Below, in pieces: positions 16,882 to 25,711 of a stretch of DNA of 64,000 nucleotides. The stretch is from Candidatus Binatus soli (GTDB lineage: Bacteria; Desulfobacterota; Binatia; Binatales; Binataceae). Below the pieces are notes generated by a model. That model made no database searches. It worked only from the letters and a program-made list of their open reading frames with translations, and had not been told where the DNA came from. The DNA lies in the NCBI GenBank assembly GCA_002479255.1, contig DLMJ01000044.1, forward strand, positions 18,386 through 82,385. Direction: 5' to 3'. The translations under genes and the position numbers were made by a program. Numbering within the stretch: the first letter of the stretch is position 1; each line of letters begins with the position of its first letter.

Positions 16882-17544
16882 GTGCGAAGCGTTTCGAAAA
16901 ATTCAGCCGCGCGCGCCAGCGCCAGGGTGATTAACCTGCGACGGCCCATTGACACGCGCGACCGCGCGCTGCAGGTAGCGCGGGAGCTGTTCGCCGAGCG
17001 CGGCTATCGCGGCACCAGCCTGCGCGACATCGCCAAGCGAATCGGGGTCAAGGCGCCGTCGCTGTTGCATCATTTTCCGTCCAAGCAGCAGCTCTACCTC
17101 GCGGTGCTGGACCAGTTGTTCGAGAGTGTCGAGGATGCGACCAAGGCGATCGTCTGGACACACGATAGCCGGCAGGAGCGGATGCGCCAGGCGGTTGCGG
17201 ACATGGTCGACTTTATCGCCAGCCACCCCGATTTGGTTCGAATCATGTGGAAAGAGATGGCCGACGAAAGCGGAGTCGGCCGGCAAGTGCTCAAACGGCG
17301 CTTGCCGCCGCTTTTTTCCACCGCGGTCAAATTTATTTTCCGCGGCCAACGCGACGGCGAATTCCGCAGCGAAGTCGATCCGCTTCATTTCATGTGGGGC
17401 CTCAACGCGATCACGATTGGCTACTTCGCGATCTCGGCGATGATCCAGCGGCTGTGGAGTATCAACCTGCTCGAGCATGCGATGATTGACCGGCGCAAGC
17501 GCGAGCTGACCGACATGGTCGAGCGCACGCTTTTCACTTTTTGA
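16882..17544 (+). CDS. TetR/AcrR family transcriptional regulator
   Basis: Encodes 220 residues. The N-terminal HTH is clear: DRALQVARELFAERGYRGTSLRDIAKRIGVK followed by SLLHHFPSKQQLY, the canonical helix-turn-helix and anchoring helix of TetR proteins. The C-terminal ligand domain is helical and unassigned, with SVEDATKAIVWTHDSRQERMRQAVADMVDF. I keep GTG 16882, the first start in frame after the promoter; the TetR core begins near residue 25, so a later start is possible. It sits between the divergent amidase and an LLM oxidoreductase 97 bases downstream, either of which may be its target. Confidence 0.85.
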   Translation: MRSVSKNSAARASARVINLRRPIDTRDRALQVARELFAERGYRGTSLRDIAKRIGVKAPSLLHHFPSKQQLYLAVLDQLFESVEDATKAIVWTHDSRQERMRQAVADMVDFIASHPDLVRIMWKEMADESGVGRQVLKRRLPPLFSTAVKFIFRGQRDGEFRSEVDPLHFMWGLNAITIGYFAISAMIQRLWSINLLEHAMIDRRKRELTDMVERTLFTF

Positions 17545-17641
17545 TCGTCCACCGCAGCCGGCGGTCCATCGACCGGGTAGATTCGCGCGGCGCGCATTGC
17601 GAGATTGAATCGACGAAAACCGCAAGGAGAAAATCGCGCTT

Positions 17642-18835
17642 ATGAAGCTGGGAACCTTTTATGAGCATCAGCTGCCGCGTCCATGGAAGGAGGGCTCGGA
17701 ACTGAAGCTCTTCCAGGATGCGCTGGACCAGGTCGAACTCGCGGACCGGCTCGGCATCGACCATATGTGGGAAGTGGAGCATCACTTCCTCGAGGAGTAC
17801 GCGCATTCGTCGGCGCCCGAAATTTTCCTGGCCGCGGCGAGTCAGCGCACCAGGCAGATTCGGCTCGGTCACGGAATCGTGTTGCTGCCGCCGGGCTACA
17901 ACCATCCGGCGCGCGTCGCGGAGCGGATCGCGACCCTCGATTTGGTGAGCGGCGGGCGGGTCGAGTTCGGCACCGGTGAATCGTCGGCGGAGCTGGAACT
18001 GGGCGGCTTTTGCATCCCGCGCGCGGACAAGCGCGCGATGTGGCAGGAGTCGCTGGGTGCGATCGCGCGAATGTTTGTCGAGGCTCCGTTTCTTGGCCAT
18101 GAGGGCAAGTACTTCAAGATGCCGGTGCGTAACGTGGTGCCCAAGCCCGTACAGAAACCGCATCCGCCGCTGTGGGTCGCATGCTCGCGGCGCGAGACGA
18201 TTCATCTGGCGGCCAAGCTTGGAATCGGCGCGCTGACGTTCGCGTTCGTATCGCCGGAAGAGGCGCGGCAGTGGGTCACCGACTATTACACGACGCTGGA
18301 GAATGAGTGCGAGCCGATCGGATATGCGGTCAACGCGAACATCGCGATCGTCACCGGCTTCATGTGCGACAACGACGCCGAGCGGGCGCACAAGATGGGC
18401 GACGAGGGGCTGAAGTTTTTTTCGTACGCGCTTGGCCATCATTATGCGTTTGGGCAGCACGAGCCGGGCAAGACGAACATCTGGAACAATTTCAAATCCA
18501 GCCCGATGAATTTGCCGGGCATGGACGGGGCGAACTCATGCGTCGGATCGCCCGACCAGATTCGCACGCGGCTTGGCGAATTCGAGGAAGCCGGCGTTGA
18601 CCAGGTCGTGTTCATCTCGCAGGCGGGCAACAACAAGCACGAGGACATCTGCTCGTCGCTCAGCCTGTTCGCCGAAAAGGTCATGCCCGAGTTCAAGGAA
18701 CGCGAACAAAAACGCGCCGGGCAGAAGGCCGAACGGATGGCGCCGATCCTGGAGAAGGCGATGAAACGCAAACCCGAGCCGAAAATTCCCAAGAGCGACG
18801 GACCCGTCGTGGTGCAAGCCGGGATGCTCGTGTAA
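17642..18835 (+). CDS. LLM class flavin-dependent monooxygenase-like protein
   Basis: Encodes 397 residues with the luciferase alpha-chain pattern: MKLGTFYEHQLPRPW, DQVELADRLGIDHMWEVEHHFLEEYAHSSAPEIFLAAAS, GIVLLPPGYNHPARVAERIATLDLVSGGRVEFGTGESS and AIARMFVEAPFLGHEGKYF. This is the FMN-type alkane-monooxygenase-like branch, different from the shorter F420-type LLM protein at 1706-2644. The C-terminal 50 residues are a Lys/Arg-rich extension. A weak AAGGAGAAA site (17623-17631) precedes the ATG. Substrate unknown. It may be controlled by the TetR protein upstream. Confidence 0.85.
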   Translation: MKLGTFYEHQLPRPWKEGSELKLFQDALDQVELADRLGIDHMWEVEHHFLEEYAHSSAPEIFLAAASQRTRQIRLGHGIVLLPPGYNHPARVAERIATLDLVSGGRVEFGTGESSAELELGGFCIPRADKRAMWQESLGAIARMFVEAPFLGHEGKYFKMPVRNVVPKPVQKPHPPLWVACSRRETIHLAAKLGIGALTFAFVSPEEARQWVTDYYTTLENECEPIGYAVNANIAIVTGFMCDNDAERAHKMGDEGLKFFSYALGHHYAFGQHEPGKTNIWNNFKSSPMNLPGMDGANSCVGSPDQIRTRLGEFEEAGVDQVVFISQAGNNKHEDICSSLSLFAEKVMPEFKEREQKRAGQKAERMAPILEKAMKRKPEPKIPKSDGPVVVQAGMLV

Positions 18836-18849
18836 GCGCGACGACGCCG

Positions 18850-19434
18850 TCAATCTTTGACGGGCGCCGTCGGCGCGGGTCCGACGCGAGTGAACTTTAC
18901 CGGGAATCCGCCGCAGTCATTTGGATTGATGAGTACTTCGCGGAAATTACTCGCGTCACTGACGAGAATTCGCACCTTGACCCATCGCGCCTGCAGGAAT
19001 CCATGCTCGGCGCATATTTGATCGGCAACCACGATGCCCGGCACGTGATGATCGAGAGTACCGCGCCACACGACATTGCCCGGCGGAATACTTTTGTTGC
19101 CGTCAACCAGGGTCGCGACGTAATTGCGGCCGCGCAACATCGGGTCCAGATCGATAACCACTCGAAGCGGGCCGCCCGGATAGGTGGCCGTCCAGTTTCC
19201 GTTCAGCAACCTCGCCAGGTTCATCGGCGGCGGGGGCGGTTGCACGGGAGCGGGCGGAGGCGTCGGCATCGATGGCCCCGCAGATTGTTGGAACGACTGC
19301 GAGTTGCAGGAGAAGGTCACGCATGCGAGCAGAATCGTCAGCGCTGCAAGGGCAGCGCGGCGCGCGCTGGTCGGCGACGGACTCGCGGTGATCAACGTTC
19401 GTGAGCAGTGGCGGTGGGTACTCGGGCGCGGCAT
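18850..19434 (-). CDS. Putative lipoprotein with Pro-rich linker
   Basis: From ATG 19434 the protein is 194 residues with a long basic N-terminus, a hydrophobic stretch (AALAALTILLACVTFSCNSQ) that contains two possible lipobox cysteines, a proline-rich linker (PPPAPVQPPPPP) and a C-terminal domain of about 120 residues beginning ARLLNGNWTATYPGGPLRVVIDL. The latter resembles beta-rich secreted domains of unknown function. The 9-residue extension to 19461 is possible. No partner gene is obvious; the SagB-like gene is divergent. Confidence 0.6.
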   Translation of the reverse strand: MPRPSTHRHCSRTLITASPSPTSARRAALAALTILLACVTFSCNSQSFQQSAGPSMPTPPPAPVQPPPPPMNLARLLNGNWTATYPGGPLRVVIDLDPMLRGRNYVATLVDGNKSIPPGNVVWRGTLDHHVPGIVVADQICAEHGFLQARWVKVRILVSDASNFREVLINPNDCGGFPVKFTRVGPAPTAPVKD

Positions 19435-19570
19435 AGATTCCTCCAGCGGATGGATGGTCAAGCATGGTCAAGTATAGACTGACCTGCGGCGCAGCACAGC
19501 AGAGTCATTTTTTCCGCGGCGCGTCAATATGGGTGCGTTGACGCTGTGAGCCGGCATCAGGAGTGACGAG

Positions 19571-21085
19571 TTGGCCAACGATTACATCGAAGCGTCGCGC
19601 GTCTTTCACGAAATCACCAAGCATTCGTATACCAGCGTACGTTCGTCGCCGCACATTCTGGACTGGGACATCAAGCCGGTCCCCTACAAGATTTATCCGG
19701 GAGCCGCGTCCGTCGCTTTGCCGCGCGATCTGAATCTTTCCGCGACGCCCACGCTGTCGGCGCTTTCGTCGTACGTACCGGCGGGATTTTCCGCATCGAT
19801 CGAAACCGCCGCGCTGACCCGCATCCTGTTCTGTGCCGGCGGCCTGACGCGGCACAAGCGGGTGGGAGCCGACGATTATCATTTCCGCGCCGCGGCGTCG
19901 GCGGGCGCGCTATATCCAATCGAGATTTATGTGGCGACGGGAGCCGTGGAGGGTCTCGAGGCGGGCCTTTACCATTTTTCACCCGCTGATTTGCGGATGA
20001 GCGGGCTGCGACGTGGCGATTGGCGCAGTTACATGGCAGACGCGGCCGCGAAGGGCAACTCGATTCTGCGCGCGCGTGCAGTGATCGTATTATCGGCTAT
20101 CTACTGGCGCAGCGAATGGAAATATCGCGCGCGGGCGTATCGCTATTGCTATTGGGACGCGGGAACCATGCTGGCGAATCTGCTTGCAGCCGCGGCGGCC
20201 GAGGAAATTTCCGCGGAGGTGATCACCGCATTCGAGGATCCCGCGCTCGAGGCGCTGCTCGGAATCGACGGCGAGCGCGAGGGCATGGTCGCGCTTGTTG
20301 CGCTCGGGCGATCGGACCAACCAGCCGCGCCATCGCCTGAAATCGAGCCGTTGGTGCTCGAGTCGATTCCGCTCTCGTCCAGGGAGGTCGCGTACCCTGA
20401 CCTGGTCAAGATGCATCGCGAATCGCGCCTGGTCACGGCCGATGAGGTCGCAACGGTTGCGGCTGCGAAATTGGACTCGGCGCCAACGTCGTCAAGCACG
20501 CGCCAGCTTCGTTTCGAAACAATAGCGTCCGAAGATTCCACGGGACTCGGCGAGACCATCATCCGCCGCGGATCGTCGCGAGCATTCGCCCAGGATGCGA
20601 TTGGCGCGGAAGAACTCGCGACGATCATGGCCGCCTCAAGCGAGCATCCGCAGGCCGACTTTCCGCCGTTGACCGACACTTATCTAATCGTCAACGCAGC
20701 CGACGCAATGGAACCCGGAGCGTACTACTACAACCGGCAAGCGCGCGCGTTCGAGATGCTGAAGGCGGGCAACTTCCGCGGCGAGGCCGGATATCTGTGC
20801 CTCGAACAGCAGCTCGGCCTGGATTGTTCCGCACTGGTTGTTTACATGGCAGATCTCGAGCGCACGCTGCACGCGTTGGGAAATCGCGGCTACGGCGACG
20901 CGCATCTCGAGGCTGGAATTCTTGGCGGCCGCGCCTACCTTGCGGCATATTCGCTCGGCCGCGGCGCGACGGGACTCACCTTCTACGACGACGACACGAC
21001 GAAATTTTTCGAGCCGCACGCCGCCGGAAAGAGTCCTTTGCTGATGATTGCGCTCGGAATTCCCCGCTCGCTGATGAAATCATAG
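19571..21085 (+). CDS. SagB/ThcOx-type dehydrogenase with two nitroreductase domains
   Basis: Encodes 504 residues with two tandem FMN nitroreductase-like domains (about 1-250 and 280-504). The first has HFRAAASAGALYPIEIYVATG, typical of SagB/ThcOx proteins, and AYRYCYWDAGTMLANLLAAAAAEE; the second has RRGSSRAFAQDAIGAEELATIM and LGGRAYLAAYSLGRGATGLTFYDDD. SagB enzymes oxidise azolines to azoles in RiPP maturation when next to YcaO cyclodehydratases, but no YcaO or precursor peptide gene is seen here, so this is a stand-alone form of unknown substrate. Start is TTG 19571 with AGGAGTG upstream. Compared with single-domain SagB (about 200-250 residues) it is double length. Confidence 0.85.
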   Translation: MANDYIEASRVFHEITKHSYTSVRSSPHILDWDIKPVPYKIYPGAASVALPRDLNLSATPTLSALSSYVPAGFSASIETAALTRILFCAGGLTRHKRVGADDYHFRAAASAGALYPIEIYVATGAVEGLEAGLYHFSPADLRMSGLRRGDWRSYMADAAAKGNSILRARAVIVLSAIYWRSEWKYRARAYRYCYWDAGTMLANLLAAAAAEEISAEVITAFEDPALEALLGIDGEREGMVALVALGRSDQPAAPSPEIEPLVLESIPLSSREVAYPDLVKMHRESRLVTADEVATVAAAKLDSAPTSSSTRQLRFETIASEDSTGLGETIIRRGSSRAFAQDAIGAEELATIMAASSEHPQADFPPLTDTYLIVNAADAMEPGAYYYNRQARAFEMLKAGNFRGEAGYLCLEQQLGLDCSALVVYMADLERTLHALGNRGYGDAHLEAGILGGRAYLAAYSLGRGATGLTFYDDDTTKFFEPHAAGKSPLLMIALGIPRSLMKS

Positions 21086-21161
21086 TCAGGGCCACGGGCA
21101 GGTTGAAAGAGTCGGCGAAAAGGAACCGCGACAAGGTGCTGATGACTGCCTGATAGGCGGA

Positions 21162-21182
21162 TGCCTGTCGTTTGAGCAGGCA
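21162..21182 (+). terminator. Weak hairpin downstream of the SagB-like gene
   Basis: TGCCTG (21162-21167) pairs with CAGGCA (21177-21182) over a 9-base loop, followed by ACATTGCATTTTTC. It is short and could be chance. Confidence 0.3.
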
Positions 21183-21330
21183 CATTGCATTTTTCATCAA
21201 TACTCACTCGATTTTGAAATGGCACTTTTCCTGCTTTGAGCTTCCTTCATGCTCCCGCCCGTAACGGGAGTGACGCGTGCGCATATGGCGGACAACAAAC
21301 CAATCCGCGATGTGAATCGAAGGAGGCAAG

Positions 21331-22998
21331 ATGGCTGAAGAACAGAAAAAGATGCTGCCGACGCTGGGCTTGACCGGAGTCACGGTCAACGCGATGGCGC
21401 TCATCGCCCCGGGAGCCTTCCTGTGGATTACATTCGTGCAGCAGGCGGGTTACGCGTTTCCGTCGGGGATGGCGATGTGGGCCGGTATTTTCGTCGCGCT
21501 GCTGCTGGCGTACGCGACCGCAATTTCGTACGCAGAGCTCGCGAAACTTTATCCGGGTGCGGGCAGTTCGTACCTGTTTGCAGAGCAGGCCTTCCTGAGC
21601 AAAACCCACGCGTACAGGTTCGCGCGCGTGGCGAAGTTCGTAATCGGATGGTCGTCGCATCTGTATTACTGGATGTATCCCGGCGTCATGGTCGCCACGA
21701 TGGGCATCATGATCGGGTACATCGTCGGCACGGTCGCGCCGAGTACGATGAACGCGGGAATTCCCGGCCCGGTATTCATGGCGATAGTTGCGATAATTTT
21801 CGCTTACGCCGTGGCCTGGATCGCGTTCCAGGGAGTCAACGGTTCCACCTTCGTCAATATCGGGATCAACGGAATCCAGATCGTGGCGCTGCTGTTTTTC
21901 TCCGCGCTCGCGATAGCTTACCGCGCCGCGCATCCCGCGGGCTCGGCGGGTCTGGCGCTCGATGCCAATGGCAACACGATCGCTGCGACACTGAGCTACG
22001 GCATAGCCGGCGATCACCCGTCGCACGCCAGCGCACTCTCGGTCATCCTGCCGCACCGGTTTGACTGGGTGATGCTGCAGGCGACGGTCGCGATACTGCT
22101 GCTGGTCGGCTTCGAGTCGGTGACAGCGCTGGGCGAGGAAGCGAAGAACCCCAAAAAGGACATCCCACGCGGCGTTCTGCTGTCGCTCACGATCCAGGGG
22201 TTGTTCTGCTACCTGATCGAATACTTCGCGGCCAACTATTTCCTGAGCAGCGCGTACAGTCTTGCGGAGGCCAAAGGATCGGCGGCGCCACTCGGCGACA
22301 TGATGGTGATCATCGGCAACGCGTTGCTCGGCGGACACGGCCAGGCGTTCATGCTGATGGAAGCGCTGACGGTTTTTCTGGCGCTGATCGGCACCACGCT
22401 GTCGTGCATCAACACCGGCGCGCGCGTGACCTACGCGATGGGGCGTGACGAAGAAGTGCCCGAGCACTTCGGTCTGCTGCATGGCAAGAACCTGACGCCG
22501 CATCGCGCGATTTGGGTGCTCGCAACGATATCGGCAATCCTCGGCGCATACGCCGCGCTGTTCTACTTCGCCGGCGGATCGGCGCCTGATGACAAGACGA
22601 TTGCGACTCTCCCGCACAACCTGTGGTACTCGCTCGGAATGAGCTCCAACGCGTCACTCTCGTCGCTGCCCAACGGGTTGTTGCTGGTCACTCTCACTTC
22701 AAACTTCGGAACCTTTCTGCTCTACGGTCTGACGAACATTGTGTGCATCGTCGCCTACTCGGAGCGTGACGAGTTCCATGGACTCAAGCACATGGTGGTG
22801 CCGGTGTTCGGCGCGGTCGCGAACTTCGCCTGCCTCGCGTTCTACATCATCGGACCGCTGGAGGGGCTCGGCAGCGTGAAGGAACCACTGATTGCGGTCG
22901 CGATCGCGGCGATTTGGGGAATCTACGGCGCGATTTACTTCGTACGTAATTCCAAGAAGCGGGGCAAAGAGACGATCCTCGTAACCAAGCCGGCCTGA
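21331..22998 (+). CDS. APC-family amino acid/polyamine permease
   Basis: Encodes 555 residues with about 12-13 hydrophobic segments. The first helix carries GVTVNAMALIAPGAFLWITFVQQAG, the APC unwound-helix pattern, and FESVTALGEEAKNPKKDIPRGVLLSL is the diagnostic APC loop. The ATG is preceded by GAAGGAGGCAAG (near 21319-21330), a strong ribosome site. It begins a + strand run that includes a PP2C phosphatase and a second APC permease. The substrate is unknown; the glutamate- and arginine-like classes are both possible. Unlike the second permease it has no C-terminal soluble domain. A GC-rich hairpin at 23031-23062 follows the stop. Confidence 0.88.
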   Translation: MAEEQKKMLPTLGLTGVTVNAMALIAPGAFLWITFVQQAGYAFPSGMAMWAGIFVALLLAYATAISYAELAKLYPGAGSSYLFAEQAFLSKTHAYRFARVAKFVIGWSSHLYYWMYPGVMVATMGIMIGYIVGTVAPSTMNAGIPGPVFMAIVAIIFAYAVAWIAFQGVNGSTFVNIGINGIQIVALLFFSALAIAYRAAHPAGSAGLALDANGNTIAATLSYGIAGDHPSHASALSVILPHRFDWVMLQATVAILLLVGFESVTALGEEAKNPKKDIPRGVLLSLTIQGLFCYLIEYFAANYFLSSAYSLAEAKGSAAPLGDMMVIIGNALLGGHGQAFMLMEALTVFLALIGTTLSCINTGARVTYAMGRDEEVPEHFGLLHGKNLTPHRAIWVLATISAILGAYAALFYFAGGSAPDDKTIATLPHNLWYSLGMSSNASLSSLPNGLLLVTLTSNFGTFLLYGLTNIVCIVAYSERDEFHGLKHMVVPVFGAVANFACLAFYIIGPLEGLGSVKEPLIAVAIAAIWGIYGAIYFVRNSKKRGKETILVTKPA

Positions 22999-23030
22999 TC
23001 CCAGGCGCTGGTTTGGCGAATAATCCTTGG

Positions 23031-23062
23031 GGGGCGGGCCGCGAGTGGTCGCGGCCCGCCCC
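23031..23062. terminator. Strong GC hairpin after the APC permease
   Basis: A perfect 14-bp stem (23031-23044 and 23049-23062) with a GTGG loop lies 33 bases after the permease stop and 54 bases before the phosphatase start. No T-run follows, so it may be a Rho-dependent end, a processing/stability element, or simply limit read-through into the phosphatase gene. Confidence 0.55.
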
Positions 23063-23115
23063 TTGGCCATTCAATCAACTTTACACTTCACCGTTAGCCG
23101 GGTAGCTCACTGCAA

Positions 23116-23943
23116 ATGGATTCGTCGCTCTCCGCTTCTCCTTCGGTAGAGCAGGCTTTCGAGTTGGCGCTGTTGTCCGATGTAGGTACGCAGCGCGCCG
23201 ACAATGAAGACTCGTGCGGGCATTTCATCGAGAGTCCCGACAGCGTGATGTTCGCGATTGCCGACGGCGTCGGCGGCTACGAAGGCGGTGAAATCGCGAG
23301 CCGGATGGCGATCGACATAACGCTTGAAGCTTACCGCGAGAGCCCGCCAGCGTGGGGCGCCGCCAAGCGGCTCCATCGCGCGATTACGCGGGCCAACATC
23401 GAGATTCACGACAAGGCGCTGACCGTGCCGGAACTGAGCCGGATGGCGACCACGATCACCGCGGTTGCGGTGGAGAAGGGGATGCTGTCGGCGGTGCACG
23501 TCGGAGATTGCCGGCTGCATCTGATCCGTCAGAGGCAAATCTCGCAAATCACCAAGGATCACACGATGGTCGCCGACCGGGTCAGGATGGGAGTGATGTC
23601 GGTGGCGCGCGCGAAGGATCATCCGGAGCGCGGGATGCTCCTGCGCAGCCTTGGACACGAGTTGATCGTGTCGATCGATCGGATCGCGATGCCGCTGCTG
23701 GAGCGCGATCGCCTGATACTGTGCAGCGACGGACTTTACAACGTCCTGGATGACAAGGAACTGGAATCACTGACGCGCGGCGTTGACGCCGAGACGGGAT
23801 GCCGTAACTTGATCGATACGGCCAATAAGCGCGGTACCGCCGACAATCTGACCTGCGCTGTCTTCAGAATGACGTCGCCGACCGGGCATACGGCGACCAC
23901 CGGCGGATGGCGCGATCGATTGCGAGGATTATTCGGGCGATGA
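23116..23943 (+). CDS. PP2C-family serine/threonine protein phosphatase
   Basis: Encodes 275 residues; the metal-dependent phosphatase domain spans about residues 12-255. Motifs appear in order: TQRADNEDSCG, FAIADGVGGYEGGEIAS (metal-binding Asp/Gly), ATTITAVAVEKGMLSAVHVGDCRLHLIR, QITKDHTMV, LILCSDGLYNVLDDKEL and GTADNLTCAVFRM. These are the PPM/PrpC signature residues, so it should reverse Ser/Thr phosphorylation. No membrane segment. It sits between two APC permeases, 3 kb before a Ser/Thr kinase, so a kinase/phosphatase pair acting on neighbouring transporters is a reasonable inference. Confidence 0.92.
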   Translation: MDSSLSASPSVEQAFELALLSDVGTQRADNEDSCGHFIESPDSVMFAIADGVGGYEGGEIASRMAIDITLEAYRESPPAWGAAKRLHRAITRANIEIHDKALTVPELSRMATTITAVAVEKGMLSAVHVGDCRLHLIRQRQISQITKDHTMVADRVRMGVMSVARAKDHPERGMLLRSLGHELIVSIDRIAMPLLERDRLILCSDGLYNVLDDKELESLTRGVDAETGCRNLIDTANKRGTADNLTCAVFRMTSPTGHTATTGGWRDRLRGLFGR

Positions 23944-24006
23944 AGCGTTTGGCGCCGGTAGTGATCTAATAGAATTGGGTTTCAAAACGGAAATTCCGGA
24001 TAATAC

Positions 24007-24115
24007 TGCAAATTGCAACGAGAGTCTGCGGATTTTGCGAATATCATGGCATCAGCGAATTTGCGCCTAGCAGACATCCTGTTATGATTTGCAAATTCGC
24101 AGGCTGCATTTTGCA
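24007..24115. promoter_or_regulatory. AT-rich region with repeated TTTGC/GCAAA dyads
   Basis: Five related half-site clusters lie within 110 bases upstream of the second APC permease: TGCAAATTGCA (24007-24017), ATTTTGCGAAT (24032-24042), GAATTTGCG (24057-24065), ATTTGCAAAT (24087-24096) and TGCATTTTGCA (24105-24115). The local AT content contrasts with the GC-rich flanks. Likely a multi-site regulator region; the regulator is unknown. Confidence 0.4.
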
Positions 24116-24166
24116 TCATAGCCGCGTGGCGTCGGCATTTCCGGCGGCGCCTCAAGAAGGTTCTAC

Positions 24167-25711
24167 TTGGCCGCCATTATAAAGCCGATAAGGCCAACGG
24201 GCTCTAATCAGCCCGAGCCGCAGGCACTGTTCGGAAAACAGACCAAGGCAATCGTCGTCACGACCGGAATGCTCGCCTTCATTTCCTTCTGGCGAGCGTC
24301 CGCGATCGTCCTTTGCGACCTTGCTTCGACCGCCTACTACATCGGCGGCATCGTCGAGCAGGCCTGCGGTCGCTCTGCCCCATACTTCATTCTCGCCGTT
24401 ATGCTGTTCTCGTACGCGGTGCGCGCGGTGTACGTCGAGTCGTGCTCGATGTTCACGCGCGGCGGTGTATATCGCGTCGTCAAAGAAGCGATGGGCTCGA
24501 CGCTGGCAAAAATCTCGGTGTCGGCCCTGATGTTCGATTACATTCTGACCGGGCCAATCAGCGGCGTCTCGGCTGGCCAATACCTGGTCGGTTTGATCAA
24601 CGAGCTGCTCAAGCTTGCGCACTCGGGAATTATTCTGCCGGCTGATTTCTCGGCCGCCTTCTTCGCCATTGCCGTGACCGCATATTTCTGGCGTCAGAAT
24701 ATTCTTGGCATCGAAGAATCCAGTGGCAAGGCGATGCGGATCATGCAGGTCACGACCGTGATGGCCGTGATCATGATCGCATGGTGCGGCCTGACGATTT
24801 TCATGCGTGGTGCGCATTTGCCGCCCTTCGAATTGAAGTTCACCGACGACTCGCTGGGATGGCTCAAGCACTTTCCCGGCGCGCGTACTATCGGCACGCT
24901 TGGAATCCTGATCGCGTTCGGCCATTCGATCCTCGCGATGTCGGGTGAGGAATCTCTGGCACAAATCAATCGCGAGATCGAGGCGCCCAAGCTCAAGAAT
25001 CTCCTGCGCACCGGCCTGGTCATCTTCATTTACAGCCTGCTGCTGACCTCGTTGGTGTCTTTTTTCGCGGTCATGATCATCCCGGACAGTGTCCGGATGG
25101 CCAATTACGGTGGCGATCTGATCGGCGGGCTCGCGATGTTCATGGTCGGCCCGCTGTGGGCGCGGCTCGCGCTGCGCGCATTCGTCGTATTTGTCGGATT
25201 CCTGATTCTCGCCGGCGCCGTTAACACCGCGATCGTCGGTTCGACGGGCGTGCTTACTCGCGTCGCGGAAGACGGCGTACTGCTCGATTGGTTCCGCCAT
25301 CCGCACAAGAAGTACGGCACCAACTATCGCATCGTAAATATGGTCGCGATGCTCCAAATCGCCACCATCGTGCTCTCGCGCGGCGACATGTTCTTGCTCG
25401 GCGAGGCCTACGCATTCGGCGTCATCTGGAGCTTCGTCTTCAAAACGCTCTCCGTGCTGATTCTGCGCTACAAGGACCAGTACCATCGCTTGTGGAGGAT
25501 GCCGCTGAATCTGACCTGGTTCCGCCCCGGTGGTAAGGACTTCCCGCTCGGTCTCACGCTGACGTTTGCGGTTTTGTTAGCGACCGCGGTCATCAACCTG
25601 TTTACCAAGCAGGTCGCAACGATCTCAGGCATCAGCTTCACGCTCGCGCTGTTCCTGATTTTCGAGATTTCGGAAAAAGTCAACGGCCAGGCCCAGCACG
25701 CCTACGGCTAG
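24167..25711 (+). CDS. APC-family permease, soluble C-terminal domain cut off by an in-frame TAG
   Basis: Encodes 514 residues from TTG 24167, preceded by AAGAAGG (24154-24160). About 12 hydrophobic segments; TTGMLAFISFWRASAIVLCDL is the first and MSGEESLAQINREIEAPKLKNLL is the APC loop. The final residues EKVNGQAQHAYG are the cytoplasmic exit of the last helix. The frame then meets TAG (25709-25711) and continues open without frameshift to 26218 as a typical APC-associated cytoplasmic domain (next entry). In several soil bacteria this permease and domain form one protein. Whether this is a nonsense mutation, a programmed stop with re-initiation, or read-through is unresolved. TAG is a normal stop elsewhere in the window, for example at 3273, 5299 and 56597. 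Confidence 0.85.
   Translation: MAAIIKPIRPTGSNQPEPQALFGKQTKAIVVTTGMLAFISFWRASAIVLCDLASTAYYIGGIVEQACGRSAPYFILAVMLFSYAVRAVYVESCSMFTRGGVYRVVKEAMGSTLAKISVSALMFDYILTGPISGVSAGQYLVGLINELLKLAHSGIILPADFSAAFFAIAVTAYFWRQNILGIEESSGKAMRIMQVTTVMAVIMIAWCGLTIFMRGAHLPPFELKFTDDSLGWLKHFPGARTIGTLGILIAFGHSILAMSGEESLAQINREIEAPKLKNLLRTGLVIFIYSLLLTSLVSFFAVMIIPDSVRMANYGGDLIGGLAMFMVGPLWARLALRAFVVFVGFLILAGAVNTAIVGSTGVLTRVAEDGVLLDWFRHPHKKYGTNYRIVNMVAMLQIATIVLSRGDMFLLGEAYAFGVIWSFVFKTLSVLILRYKDQYHRLWRMPLNLTWFRPGGKDFPLGLTLTFAVLLATAVINLFTKQVATISGISFTLALFLIFEISEKVNGQAQHAYG

Noticed and set aside
25709..25711. TAG as evidence of a pyrrolysine or reassigned code
   Set aside because: TAG ends several other intact genes in this window, so global reassignment is unlikely; local recoding or a nonsense mutation is left open.
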